This document shows, in pieces, positions 42,792-51,395 of a DNA stretch of 64,000 bases; within the stretch, counting starts at the first letter, position 1; the number at the start of each line of letters is the position of its first letter. The DNA lies in NCBI RefSeq assembly GCF_900112335.1, contig NZ_FOLG01000002.1, positions 109,163 through 173,162 on the forward strand, in the 5' to 3' direction. The position numbers and the translations under genes were made by a program. The notes under the pieces were generated by a model. The model was given only the letters and a program-made list of their open reading frames with translations. It had not been told where the DNA came from and did no database searches. Source of the stretch: Tropicimonas isoalkanivorans. Its GTDB lineage: Bacteria > Pseudomonadota > Alphaproteobacteria > Rhodobacterales > Rhodobacteraceae.

Positions 42792-45095
42792 AGTGAGGTC
42801 GTCCTCCAGCCCCTCCGGGTAGACCCAGACAGCGGGGTTTTCGACCTGCAGGCAGAGCCCGGATTGCGGGCATTTGAAGTGGCTCGGCAGGACCTGGCGG
42901 ACCTCCGTGGTGACCTCGCCGGTGGCCGGATCGACCTCCTCGGCGGGTGCGCCGAACTGCATGCCCTCGACGCAGAGATAGCCGAACCGCGACCGGGTGA
43001 CGGGGAAGCCGAACCCCGAGGGGTCGCGCAGGAACTTCACGAAGCCCTTGGTCGCCAGCACGCTGAGGCGCTCGCGGATCGTGTGCTTGCTGCCCAGACC
43101 GCCCCGGTTCTCGAAGGTCTCGGCGAACTGCATGGCGGTGTAGAGGCGCTCGCTCGCCGCCTCATCCAGCAGCATGCCGAGGATGACATCGTGCTTGCGC
43201 AGCCGCTCGGCGTCGAGCTTGGCGCCGACCTCCTTGCGCACCAAGCGCTCGTTCATCGGGTTCAGTTCGACCCACTCGCCCTTCACCTTGTCGATCAGCT
43301 TGCCGGGCAGCGCGGGACCGTTCCGCAGTTCGATCTCCAGTTTGCGAACGCTGCTGTCCTCGTCGGGCCGGTGCATGAGCAGCCCGGAGGTGTAGAAGCC
43401 GCGCAGCGCGCTTGCGCCGGAGAGGGCGAGGAAGGGATCGTCCTTGACCTGGTGCTTGGTGACCTTGCGGGTGTGGTGGGCGAGGAGGACGCCCGCGTCC
43501 GGATTGACCGCCTCGCGCAAGAGCTCCACCCGGTCCTTCAGGAAGAACATCATGGCGGTGTTGTCGTTCTCGCCGCCCCCCTCGGGTCCGCCGTCGAAGA
43601 GGTTGCGGATCGGGTCGATGACGATGATGTCGGGCGGCGCGTCGGCGAATGCGGCCCGGATCGCCTCCGCCACGCAAGCGACGCCCTCGGCATCGAGCAG
43701 CAGCTTCAGCTTCGGCGTGGCAATGAAGGTGTCGCGCGCGGCGGCAATGACGGCGGTGGGCAGCGCGATCTGCTGCATGCGCTCGCGCAGGTAGTGATAC
43801 TGGATCTCGGCCTGCAGATAGAACACGCGCAGCGGCCGGGGCGGCGTGAAGCCGAGGAACGGCACGCCCGCCGCCATGTGCACGAGCCAGGAGATCAGGA
43901 AGTCGCTCTTTCCGACCTTCGGCGCGCCGCCCAGAACCAGGAGCCCGCCAGGCGTCAGCACGCGGGGGCCGATGATGTCCTCCGGCATCGGACTGGTGTC
44001 GTCGAGCAGCGCGCCGAGGGTGAAGGTCGGCAGCGGGGTTGTCGGGACATCAGCTTGGGCTGCGCGAAGGAGCGGCGGGCCGTTGCGCTTCACATGCAGT
44101 TCCCAGAGCCGTTCGGACTCGACCATCAGCCGATCGAGCGGCCAGGACGGCCGCAGCATGGCGGCGTTGTAGCCGCAGATCGCCTCCCAGCCCGCGAAGG
44201 GATCGAGGCGGCCCTCGTGGACGAGGCGCACGTAATGGCCGATGGCGGCGCTGGCCCCCTGGAAGCGGGACCAGTCGTCCACCGCGCCTTCGCGCACCGG
44301 CGTGGTGAGCACGGCGTCGATTCCGGGCTTGATCGGCGGGGCGGAGAGGTCGCTGGCGAAACCCACGCCCGGCAGCGGCGGCATCTCGGCGACCCGTTCG
44401 GCGAAATCCACAAGGTCCACCTCGACGTCGCGCTGTTCGCGGATCTGCACGAGGCGTTGATGGCCATGCTTGTGATAGACGGTGCCAGGCACCCGGATCG
44501 GCTGGTGTGCCGATCGGAAATGCGTGTCGCCGCCGACCTTCACGGCGATCTCGCCGCGCAGGCGGCAGAGGGTGGCCAGTTCGTCGCCCTCGGCCGGTTC
44601 GGTCAGTTTCCACCAGACATGGAGCTTCGCCGCACCCTCGGGCGTGCGCCCGCCGCTTTCGATGATGAGCGTGGGCGCGCCGAGGTGGCGGGTGACATGG
44701 TCGAGCTTGGCCGGGATATCGCCTGCGTCGAGATCGACCACGATGGCCTGCATCTGCAGCACATCGGCGGCGCGGGCCTGACCCTGCTCCTCGACCGTGC
44801 CGGGGATGACATAGACGGCGGCGCCCTCACGGTTCGCCCACGCGGCGAAGGTCGCGAGCTTCTCGGTTGCGGTGTCGTCGGCCGGGATCCAGATGTTGTG
44901 CGGCTTGCCATCCCGGCCCTGACCCTTGTCGACGAAGCCGCGCAGCGGGATCAGCCCCTCGCACCAGCTGAACACGGTGTCGAGGAACACGGCGATCTGC
45001 TCGGGGTCGGGGTCGCACCCGAAGGGGTTCTCGGACGGTGGCCCGTCGTTGAAGTCCATCCACGGGTTGAAGTGCAGGACGCCGTCGTCGCTCAT
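42774..45095 (-). CDS. Phage replication protein: RepB-like primase domain fused to RepA-like helicase
   Basis: 773 residues from the ATG at 45095. The N-terminal third resembles RepB-type primase folds (QAIVVDLDAGDIPAKLDHV; HQPIRVPGTVYHK). The middle carries a RecA/RepA-like ATPase: Walker A GGAPKVGKSD, Walker B DIIVIDPIRNL and LLAHHTRK. The C-terminal part contains a winged helix. It should prime and unwind DNA at the phage origin. The ATG overlaps the nuclease gene stop. Confidence 0.85.
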   Translation of the reverse strand: MSDDGVLHFNPWMDFNDGPPSENPFGCDPDPEQIAVFLDTVFSWCEGLIPLRGFVDKGQGRDGKPHNIWIPADDTATEKLATFAAWANREGAAVYVIPGTVEEQGQARAADVLQMQAIVVDLDAGDIPAKLDHVTRHLGAPTLIIESGGRTPEGAAKLHVWWKLTEPAEGDELATLCRLRGEIAVKVGGDTHFRSAHQPIRVPGTVYHKHGHQRLVQIREQRDVEVDLVDFAERVAEMPPLPGVGFASDLSAPPIKPGIDAVLTTPVREGAVDDWSRFQGASAAIGHYVRLVHEGRLDPFAGWEAICGYNAAMLRPSWPLDRLMVESERLWELHVKRNGPPLLRAAQADVPTTPLPTFTLGALLDDTSPMPEDIIGPRVLTPGGLLVLGGAPKVGKSDFLISWLVHMAAGVPFLGFTPPRPLRVFYLQAEIQYHYLRERMQQIALPTAVIAAARDTFIATPKLKLLLDAEGVACVAEAIRAAFADAPPDIIVIDPIRNLFDGGPEGGGENDNTAMMFFLKDRVELLREAVNPDAGVLLAHHTRKVTKHQVKDDPFLALSGASALRGFYTSGLLMHRPDEDSSVRKLEIELRNGPALPGKLIDKVKGEWVELNPMNERLVRKEVGAKLDAERLRKHDVILGMLLDEAASERLYTAMQFAETFENRGGLGSKHTIRERLSVLATKGFVKFLRDPSGFGFPVTRSRFGYLCVEGMQFGAPAEEVDPATGEVTTEVRQVLPSHFKCPQSGLCLQVENPAVWVYPEGLEDDLTHMSEA

Positions 45096-45859
45096 GCGGG
45101 AAGCCTCCAGCAGCGCTCGGACCAGGGGCAGAAGCGGCATTCGAAGAAGTCTGGCGTGGTGGCGACGCGCGGCAGAAGCTCGCCCGCATCGGTCGCCTGC
45201 AGGATCCGCACGCCCCGGTCGGACATGCGCTGCGCGAGGTCGGCGTCGAAGGGCACCAGCTCATGGTGAAGCTCCGCCGTGTCCTTGTTGATCGCGGTGA
45301 AGAGCGCGGGCGCGGACGAGATGCCGGGGACCGTCGCTTCCATGTAGGCCTGGTAGAGCGCGATCTGGGCGGCGTAGACCGGCTTCGACTTGGTCACGCC
45401 GTCCTTGACGCAGGCGCGCCAGTTCTTCGCGTTCATCGTCTTGCATTCCCAGAGCGCGGGAACGGCCAGACCGAAGCCTTCGGGCCTGGCCGCGACGATG
45501 CCGTCGACATGACCGCGGATGCGCCCGCCCGCGACCGAGAAGCCGAACTGGCCGCCGTCGGGCCGGTTGCCCTTCCGGGTGTAGAGATCGAACCCCGCGC
45601 CGCGCAGCCAGGCGACCGCCAGATCCTCGAGCGCGTGGCCAATGGCGAAGATGCGCAGGGACTGGCCGCTGAAGTCCTGGCCCTCGTCCTTCGGCGTCGC
45701 CGTAAACTCGAACTGCAGGGCGCGCTCGCAGGCATGGCCGAGGCGCGAGCCGCCGAGATAGTCGCGGGGCGGCCGCGTGGCCTGATCGGCGATGAGCGCC
45801 CGATCGACGGCGGCGTTGACATGCTCCGCGAAACTGGGGCGGTGATTGTAGTCCAGCAT
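45092..45859 (-). CDS. Cas4/RecB-like PD-(D/E)XK exonuclease
   Basis: 255 residues. Nuclease motifs: GHALEDLAVAW, GHVDGI, LWECKT and QIALYQAYM. A cysteine in GHACERALQF and three more near the C-terminus (CRFCPWSERC) match the 1+3 arrangement that binds a 4Fe-4S cluster in Cas4/AddB-type nucleases. Likely the recombination exonuclease of the phage, working with the RecA-like ATPase at 48.7-49.6 kb. No CRISPR genes are nearby. Confidence 0.85.
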   Translation of the reverse strand: MLDYNHRPSFAEHVNAAVDRALIADQATRPPRDYLGGSRLGHACERALQFEFTATPKDEGQDFSGQSLRIFAIGHALEDLAVAWLRGAGFDLYTRKGNRPDGGQFGFSVAGGRIRGHVDGIVAARPEGFGLAVPALWECKTMNAKNWRACVKDGVTKSKPVYAAQIALYQAYMEATVPGISSAPALFTAINKDTAELHHELVPFDADLAQRMSDRGVRILQATDAGELLPRVATTPDFFECRFCPWSERCWRLPA

Positions 45860-46269
45860 CAGAACGGCACCTCCGGCGTCTGCGCCCGGGCGATGTCGGA
45901 CATGGCCTCGCGGAAGCCCTCGACGGCTTCCTCGATCAGCGCGCGCACCTGCGCCTCGGTCAGGTCGGCAAGCGGTGTGGCCCAGCCAATCTCGTCCATC
46001 AGCAGCGCCACGCGCTTCATGGTGGCGGTGATCGCGGCGCGCTCTTCCTCGGTCAGGTCAACCATGGCGAAACGCTCCCGCGCCAAGCGCGTCCAGAAGT
46101 ACTGGCAGGGCATCGAGCAGAACCAGACCGAGGGCCGGGGCCGCTTCGACCGGTGCGGATCGAACCAGCCAAAACCACGGGTGGGTTGCCGGCAGACAGC
46201 ACAGAGCGTTCCACGCGGATGCCAGAGCCGCTGCCGGTCCTCGGCCGTGATGGGGGTGGATGTGGACAT
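45859..46269 (-). CDS. DUF6511 family zinc-finger-like phage protein
   Basis: 136 residues. The N-terminal part has CAVC and, 34 residues later, CSMPC with FWTR, a treble-clef-like zinc site. The C-terminal half is helical. It matches DUF6511, found between helicase and nuclease genes of Rhodobacterales phages; role unknown. It overlaps the nuclease start by 1 base. Confidence 0.75.
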   Translation of the reverse strand: MSTSTPITAEDRQRLWHPRGTLCAVCRQPTRGFGWFDPHRSKRPRPSVWFCSMPCQYFWTRLARERFAMVDLTEEERAAITATMKRVALLMDEIGWATPLADLTEAQVRALIEEAVEGFREAMSDIARAQTPEVPF

Positions 46270-46272
46270 GGG

Positions 46273-47976
46273 TCATGCCGCCCTCCGTTCGGGCCGGGCG
46301 GCCGTGTCGATCAGCTGCCGGATGGCGCGCTTGTTGAAGCCGAAGGTCATCAGCGCCGAGGCGCGATAGCGCGTCAGGCCGAAGTCATGGCGGCACTCGG
46401 GCGGCAGGTACTGCAGCTGCTTCTCGGTCGGCGGCTGACGCAGCCAGGACCGGGTCTTGAAGGCGCTCTCGTCGGTCTCGTGCGTGTTCAGCCAGTCGTC
46501 GGCCTGCGCGAGGCAGACCGTGCGCTCGCCGACGCCGAGCAGATGCGGGCGTTCGCCCTTCGCCCCGCCGATGGCGTACCAGACACCGTCCAGCCAGAAG
46601 ATGCCGCCCCAGGCGGTGAAGCCCGCGGCCATCAGCGCGTCGTCGGTGCCGAAGAGGTCGACCCATGCGAAGCTCGACCGCTTCAGGAGGTCGATTTCGG
46701 TCATCATGAAGCCCGAGAGCGGCGCGGCACCGCCACCTTCACCGGCCTCTTCGTCGTCCCGCGGGAATGCCTCGCCGCAGAGCGGGCATTCGGTGGCGGC
46801 CAGCGGGATTTCCGCCTCGCAAGAAGGACACGTCTTCGTCGGCGCCTCGCCGGTTTCGGTCTTGCCGTCGAGATCGACGTCCTGTTCCAGCGTGCCGTGG
46901 ATCAGGCTCGAGGTGCCGAAATCCAGCACGATGCAGTCGGTCTTGACGATGCCGGGATGTTCCTCGGGATCGACGGTGCGCAGGCCGCGCCCGACCATCT
47001 GGATCATGGTTGACTTGTACGAGCTGGGCCGCAGCAGCACGACGCAGGAGGTGGGCGGGTGGTCCCAGCCCTCGGTCAGCACGGCCACGTTGACCACGAC
47101 GCGGATGCTGCCCGCCGCGTAGTCGGCAAGGATCGCCTTGCGGCTCTCGGCCGCCAGATCGCCATGGATCAGCGCGGCGGACACGCCCGCCGCCCGAAAC
47201 GCATCGGTGACGTGTTCGGCGTGGGCGACAGTGGAGCAGAACACCACGGTCTGCCGGTCCCCCGCCTTTTCCTTCCAGTGGCGGATCACCTCGTCGGTGA
47301 CGGGCGCGCGGTCCATGATGCCGGCCACTTCCGCCATGTCGAAATCCGACATGGTCTTGCGGACGGATCGCAACTCGTCCTGGACACCGACGTCGATGAC
47401 GAAGGTGCGCGGCGGCACCAGGTGCCCCGAGGCGATCAGCTCGCCCAGCCGCACCTGATCGGCGACATTGTCGAAGACCTCGCGCAACCCCTTCTTGTCG
47501 CCACGGTTCGGCGTCGCCGTGACCCCGAAGATCCGGGCGTCAGGATTGGCCTCGCGCACGCGGTCGATGATGCGGCGGTAGCTGTCGGCGACGGCATGGT
47601 GCGCCTCGTCCACGACCAGCAGGTCGAGGCGCGGCATGTCCGCGAGGTTCGAGGCCCGTGCCAGCGTCGGCACCATGGCGAAGGCGACCTGGCCGCCCCA
47701 GGACTTCTCCGTGGCGTCGATGACCGAGGTGGCGACGCCCGGCACCACGCGCTGGAATTTGGCGCGGTTCTGCGCGGTCAGTTCGTCGCGGTGCGCCAGC
47801 ACGCAGGCCTTGGCCCCCGAATTCTTTGAGATGGCGCCGATCATCTCGCCGGTGACCGCCGAGAGCATGATGGTCTTGCCCGCACCGGTGGGCGCCACAC
47901 CCAGCGTATTGCCGCGGGAGGCGAGCGCAGCCACGCTGCGCTCGACGAAGGTTTTCTGGCGGGGGCGCAGGCGCAT
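46273..47976 (-). CDS. DEAD/DEAH-box superfamily 2 helicase
   Basis: 567 residues. PTGAGKT (Walker A), VVDEAHH (DEAH), GVTATP (motif III) and MVGRGLR (motif VI) are present, followed by a zinc-ribbon-like CPSCEAEI/CPLCGEAF and a phage-specific C-terminus. It resembles SSL2/YejH-type phage helicases for replication or recombination. Intact. Confidence 0.9.
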   Translation of the reverse strand: MRLRPRQKTFVERSVAALASRGNTLGVAPTGAGKTIMLSAVTGEMIGAISKNSGAKACVLAHRDELTAQNRAKFQRVVPGVATSVIDATEKSWGGQVAFAMVPTLARASNLADMPRLDLLVVDEAHHAVADSYRRIIDRVREANPDARIFGVTATPNRGDKKGLREVFDNVADQVRLGELIASGHLVPPRTFVIDVGVQDELRSVRKTMSDFDMAEVAGIMDRAPVTDEVIRHWKEKAGDRQTVVFCSTVAHAEHVTDAFRAAGVSAALIHGDLAAESRKAILADYAAGSIRVVVNVAVLTEGWDHPPTSCVVLLRPSSYKSTMIQMVGRGLRTVDPEEHPGIVKTDCIVLDFGTSSLIHGTLEQDVDLDGKTETGEAPTKTCPSCEAEIPLAATECPLCGEAFPRDDEEAGEGGGAAPLSGFMMTEIDLLKRSSFAWVDLFGTDDALMAAGFTAWGGIFWLDGVWYAIGGAKGERPHLLGVGERTVCLAQADDWLNTHETDESAFKTRSWLRQPPTEKQLQYLPPECRHDFGLTRYRASALMTFGFNKRAIRQLIDTAARPERRAA

Positions 47977-47990
47977 GGCCGGTCTCCCCC

Positions 47991-48614
47991 TTACTGCGCC
48001 CAGCTCGGCCGACCGGCGGTGCCGGAGGCGGACGCGGTCTGGCTGGGCTGGGTGGCCGTGGTGGGCTGCTGCGGGGCGTGGCCCTGCGCCGGGGCGGCGG
48101 AGACCTGCGGCGCGACCGTGCCCATCAGCGCGGCATAGTCACGGTGATCGGGGGTGACAGCAGCGCGGATCTCGTTCTTGTCCTCGCCGTTGGTGTCGGT
48201 GCCGATGTCGATGCGGGCGACGAACTCGACGCCGTCGAGATCGCCGAAGCCGTTGATGCGGCGGCGCGCCTGTGCCTCGGGCGAGTTGTCCTTGTCCGAC
48301 ACGCCGCGCGCCGAGTTCAGGATGCCGCGGATCAGGCCGCGCCCCATGTTCGCCCAGTCCGGACCCTTGGGGCTGTAGAGGCCGATCAGCGACCAGACCT
48401 TGCGCCGGGCATAGGGCCCCTCGAGCACCGTGTATTCGGCGTCGAGATAGACGGCGCCCGAGGCGGCGCGACGCGCCCAGCCGCCGGTCCAGCCCTGCGA
48501 GGGGTCGTCGAAGCCGCCCGGGCGCAGGGTCAGCCGCACCTTGGCGAGCGTGCCCTTCGGGATGACGTTGGTGTTCGATTGCGCGGAGTTGAAGTCGTTC
48601 CAGGGTCCGGACAT
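47991..48614 (-). CDS. Hypothetical phage protein, possible ssDNA-binding
   Basis: 207 residues. The N-terminal ~140 residues are beta-rich (IPKGTLAKVRLTLRPGGFDD; FVARIDIGTD) and the C-terminal ~40 are Ala/Gln/Pro/Thr-rich ending SWAQ, the general design of phage single-strand binding proteins. It sits between the helicase and the RecA-like ATPase, which supports that reading but does not prove it. AAAGGAG precedes the ATG. Confidence 0.6.
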   Translation of the reverse strand: MSGPWNDFNSAQSNTNVIPKGTLAKVRLTLRPGGFDDPSQGWTGGWARRAASGAVYLDAEYTVLEGPYARRKVWSLIGLYSPKGPDWANMGRGLIRGILNSARGVSDKDNSPEAQARRRINGFGDLDGVEFVARIDIGTDTNGEDKNEIRAAVTPDHRDYAALMGTVAPQVSAAPAQGHAPQQPTTATQPSQTASASGTAGRPSWAQ

Positions 48615-48624
48615 TGCGCGGCTC

Positions 48625-48700
48625 CTTTCAGTTGGAGGATGGGACGCGCAGCGGCGTCAGAAGGGGAAAGCCACCCCGGCGACCGGATCGGGACACCGGG
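48625..48700 (-). repeat. Repeated 5' leader element, copy 1
   Basis: About 75 bases directly upstream of the 48614 gene. It closely resembles 50130-50203: shared blocks are TCCAACYGAAAG, GGTGGCTTTYC and CCCGATCCGGT on the minus strand, with a variable middle. Possibly a common promoter or regulatory leader of two early genes. Confidence 0.5.
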
Positions 48701-48715
48701 CGTGGCGAGAGGCGC

Positions 48716-49591
48716 TCAGCCATGTCCGGGCTCCTCAGCGGGCGCTGGATCGGCCGGGGTCACCGGCGGCCAGGTCAGGCGTTCGGAGGCTGGCGGCGCG
48801 GGGCGCTGGATCTTCTCCATCAGCCGGCCGAGATGCGGGGCCTCGACCATGTCAAGGCGGCCGGAGCGGTCCTTGGCCGGATAGCCCCAGGGGTTCAGCG
48901 TCTGGCAGACGAAGGCGCGCTGTGGCTGGCCGCCGGGGTCCGGGATGTCGGCCATGGTGATGACCTGATCGACGATGCCCGGCAGCTCGAGTCCGGTCTT
49001 GCTGCCGTCGATCTGCGGCTGGAAGACCTTGCGGTTGAAGTCGTCGAGCCGCTCGTCGAGGATGCCCACGAACCAGACATGCTTGCCGCGCGTGTGCTGC
49101 AGGTGGGTCAGCCAGCCGATCATCTCGCGGCCATGCAGCCCGTAGGCGCCGCGGATGTCGGGCTTGCCGGTCTTCTCGGAAAACGCCTCGGGCTGGCCCC
49201 GGCACCACTGGAAGCAGAGGCGCCCGGCCACGGTGATCGAGTCGATGAAGACGGTCTCGTATTTTCCGATCACCGCCGGATCGCCGTAGCGCCCGCAGAC
49301 CTCGTCGAAATGCGCCTGGCTGTAGGGCTGGTCCTCGCGCAGCGCCGGGTTCGGCCCGCCGATGAACACCGCGAAGTCGCGGCATTCCTTCCAGGTGCGC
49401 GGCCGGAGCGTATCGATCTCCAGGCCCTCGACCGCGAGATCCCCGGCCTCGAGATCGAGGAAGAGCGTGGTCGAGGCGTTCAGCGTCCAGAGCAGGCTGG
49501 TCTTGCCGATGCCGGACCGGCCGAAGATGACGCCCTTGATGCCCTTGCGCTGCGCGAGCCGCTCATCGGCGCCGATGATGGGAAGGGCCAT
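48716..49591 (-). CDS. RecA-like ATP-binding protein (Sak4-like recombinase)
   Basis: 291 residues from the ATG at 49591. Walker A GRSGIGKTSLL, Walker B-like ETVFIDSI, and QVITMADI fit the AAA_24/Sak4 family of phage single-strand annealing ATPases. It pairs logically with the Cas4-like nuclease and the putative ssDNA-binding protein. The ATG overlaps the stop of the upstream gene (ATGA). Confidence 0.8.
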   Translation of the reverse strand: MALPIIGADERLAQRKGIKGVIFGRSGIGKTSLLWTLNASTTLFLDLEAGDLAVEGLEIDTLRPRTWKECRDFAVFIGGPNPALREDQPYSQAHFDEVCGRYGDPAVIGKYETVFIDSITVAGRLCFQWCRGQPEAFSEKTGKPDIRGAYGLHGREMIGWLTHLQHTRGKHVWFVGILDERLDDFNRKVFQPQIDGSKTGLELPGIVDQVITMADIPDPGGQPQRAFVCQTLNPWGYPAKDRSGRLDMVEAPHLGRLMEKIQRPAPPASERLTWPPVTPADPAPAEEPGHG

Positions 49592-49887
49592 CACTGGGCC
49601 TCCTTCTTCAGCACCGCGGGCGCGGCGCGGTCGGCGCCGATGCTCCCGGCCTCGCGGGCGAGCCTGTAGAGCCGCTGAAGTGCTGCGGCGCGACGATAGG
49701 CGGCCGAGCTCTCCCGCTCCGCCTCCACGATCGCGAAGGCGATCTCGTCGACGCTCGCCTCCACGACCGGCAGCGGCTCTCGTGGCTCGTCGCCGGGGCG
49801 CTGCGGGAAGGCGATTGTCTCGGGGAGGTCTTCGAGGGCGTAGCTCGCCGCGCGAAGACGGGTGATGTCGTCCGGCTGGTCCGGCAT
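49591..49887 (-). CDS. Small hypothetical phage protein
   Basis: 98 residues from the ATG at 49887, with GGAGAA upstream. An ATG at 49926, overlapping the preceding stop, is an alternative. Helical and charged (SVDEIAFAIVEAERESSAAY). No recognised domain. Coupled to the RecA-like gene by an ATGA overlap. Confidence 0.6.
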   Translation of the reverse strand: MPDQPDDITRLRAASYALEDLPETIAFPQRPGDEPREPLPVVEASVDEIAFAIVEAERESSAAYRRAAALQRLYRLAREAGSIGADRAAPAVLKKEAQ

Positions 49888-49925
49888 GGCGGTTCTCCGT
49901 GAGATGAGGTGATCGAGGAGGCGCA

Positions 49926-50120
49926 TCACGCGGCCTCGCGGACGTCGGGCGCGGGCTCGGCGACGTAGATCGCCAAGAGCGGCGTCCCGTCGGCATGGGC
50001 GCCGGCGTCCTCGATCTGATAGTTGCGGTTGGGCTCGCAGACCTCGGTCAGCTCCCAGCGGCGATAGAGCCCCGGAAGACGCCTGAAATCCTCGAGCGAC
50101 AGATCGGCAGTGCGGTTCAT
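49926..50120 (-). CDS. Small hypothetical phage protein
   Basis: 64 residues from the ATG at 50120 (LSLEDFRRLPGLYRRWELTE). No recognised family. Its upstream leader is the second copy of a repeated element. Confidence 0.55.
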   Translation of the reverse strand: MNRTADLSLEDFRRLPGLYRRWELTEVCEPNRNYQIEDAGAHADGTPLLAIYVAEPAPDVREAA

Positions 50121-50129
50121 GCGTGTCTG

Positions 50130-50203
50130 CTTTCGGTTGGAGGGAAGGCGCTCGGGGCGCTCGAATGGAAAAGCCACCGGCGGGACCGGATCGGGACATC
50201 GGG
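50130..50203 (-). repeat. Repeated 5' leader element, copy 2
   Basis: Second copy of the element at 48625-48700, directly upstream of the 50120 gene and ending at the stop of the sigma-like gene. The conserved blocks and their order are the same. Confidence 0.5.
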
Positions 50204-50926
50204 TCAGGGGATTTCCTCGAGGGCGGCGGTCAGCCGGCGCATGGCGCGCTGGTACCGCTTGCGGGCGGCGGCCTCGGTCAGACCCAGTTCGACAGCGACC
50301 TCGGCCTGCGAGAAGCCCTCGATCGCCACGCGGATCACCAGCAGGGCATCATCGCCGAGCAGTTTCCGCACGGCGCCGTTCAACCGTGCGTACCCGGTTG
50401 CGCCGATGCCGCTTTCGCCGCTGTCCGCCACCTCGTCGGGGTCGGCGCCGCTGGCGAGATGTTCGCGCGCCTGGTCGCGCTGGCGCACGCGGATCATGTC
50501 GCGCTCGACGTTGCGCAGCACCGTGGCCGCGATCCAGTTGACGCGGCTGAGGTCGAGGCCGCGGACCGCCTCGGTGGTGCGCGCCAGAACGTCGGACGCG
50601 ACCTCGTCGGCGGTGCCGAGCCTGCGCCAGATCGACCGGCGGCGGATGGCGTCGAGGCCGGGCCAGAGCGCCAGCAACAGCAGTGTCAGGGCGCAGTCGG
50701 ACGCGGTCCCGTCGCCCTGGGCCGCGCTGACGAGCGCAGAGAGTACCTGGTTCTTCCGGGCCGGATCGCCGGTCGTGCGGTGCAGCCCGTCCAGCAGGGC
50801 CGCCGGATCCCGGAACGGTGCGAGGGCGGCCTGCGCACGCCTGACGGCGTCGAAACTGCGCTGGAAGTGAAGGTTGGAGGAAGACTGCATGAGGTGATCA
50901 CGGATCTCGTGCCACGCGAAGGACAT
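50204..50926 (-). CDS. Sigma-70 region 4-like phage regulator
   Basis: 240 residues. The C-terminal ~60 residues form a sigma region 4-type helix-turn-helix (FSQAEVAVELGLTEAAARKRYQRAMRRL) preceded by a region 2-like helical part (NWIAATVLRNVERDMIRVRQRD). It may act as an alternative sigma factor or a late-gene activator. A strong hairpin abuts its start codon. Confidence 0.65.
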   Translation of the reverse strand: MSFAWHEIRDHLMQSSSNLHFQRSFDAVRRAQAALAPFRDPAALLDGLHRTTGDPARKNQVLSALVSAAQGDGTASDCALTLLLLALWPGLDAIRRRSIWRRLGTADEVASDVLARTTEAVRGLDLSRVNWIAATVLRNVERDMIRVRQRDQAREHLASGADPDEVADSGESGIGATGYARLNGAVRKLLGDDALLVIRVAIEGFSQAEVAVELGLTEAAARKRYQRAMRRLTAALEEIP

Positions 50927-50955
50927 CGGACGCCTGCCTTGCGGCCAGGCGTCCG
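50927..50955 (-). promoter_or_regulatory. Strong hairpin directly upstream of the sigma-like start codon
   Basis: CGGACGCCTG and CAGGCGTCCG arms (10 base pairs) enclose a 9-base loop and end immediately before the ATG at 50926, with no visible Shine-Dalgarno between. It may restrict translation or mark a processed end. Confidence 0.5.
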
Positions 50956-51025
50956 GCGCCTTCTCGTGGCCAGGTCAGGACGTCGCGCGTCTCTGCGATT
51001 TCAGAGGGTTGGGTGGGTGCGCGCG

Positions 51026-51271
51026 TCAGCGCGCGGGTGAGGTCGCGTTGTTCAGTGAGCCGCAGCCGCGGCAGGTGGCCTGCACCGGGAAGCCCACGAG
51101 ATACTCGTGCCCCCGCGCGAAGCGCAGGTGCATGCGGCCGTCCCGGCAGATGCCGAGCAGCTTGTCACAGCGCGTGCAGCGCCATTCCGCGTTGGAGGTG
51201 GTGGGCTTGGTCTTCGCTGCGCCGGACCAGCTCGTCGAGGCTGCCTGGCGCGGGGGGAAGGGAGTCGGCAT
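51026..51271 (-). CDS. Com-like zinc-finger protein
   Basis: 81 residues with two CxxC pairs, CTRCDKLLGI and CRGCGSLN, spaced as in the Mu Com translational activator. Mu Com exposes the start of the mom mRNA. Here the gene lies upstream of the sigma-like gene with its hairpin-blocked start, so a translational role is conceivable but unproven. Confidence 0.6.
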   Translation of the reverse strand: MPTPFPPRQAASTSWSGAAKTKPTTSNAEWRCTRCDKLLGICRDGRMHLRFARGHEYLVGFPVQATCRGCGSLNNATSPAR

Positions 51272-51317
51272 CGGAGTGCTCCTCTGACTGAGTGAGCACC
51301 TCCAGTGGCCGACAGAA

Positions 51318-51359
51318 TCATCGACCGTCTAACCCCCCAATCATCGACGGTTCATCGAC
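51318..51359. repeat. Three copies of TCATCGAC upstream of the Com-like gene
   Basis: TCATCGAC occurs at 51318-51325, 51341-51348 and 51352-51359, followed by CG, GG and GG. It lies in the promoter region of the Com-like gene and could be an operator array. Confidence 0.4.
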
Positions 51360-51395
51360 GGCGCGGTTGGACGTTCGGGATGGGCCGAGGAGAGA

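Larger units (their letters stand above)
12328..51271. mobile_element. Siphovirus-like prophage with GTA-like tail module
   Basis: Contiguous phage gene content: lysis (12.3-13.3 kb), tail tip to tape measure (13.7-23.2 kb), tail chaperones, tube and terminator (23.1-25.2 kb), connectors, capsid, portal and terminase (28.1-35.9 kb), replication, recombination and regulators (36-51.3 kb). Nearly all genes are on the minus strand with ATGA-type overlaps. A mer operon and an IS110 element interrupt it. The lysis end is truncated by the chlorate cassette. I see no CI-like repressor or tyrosine integrase; the only recombinase is at 54.3 kb. Confidence 0.85.

Noticed and set aside
42735..45269. 844-codon plus-strand frame
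   Set aside because: Mirror of the primase-helicase gene in a high-GC region; composition is typical of shadow frames and no domain is visible.
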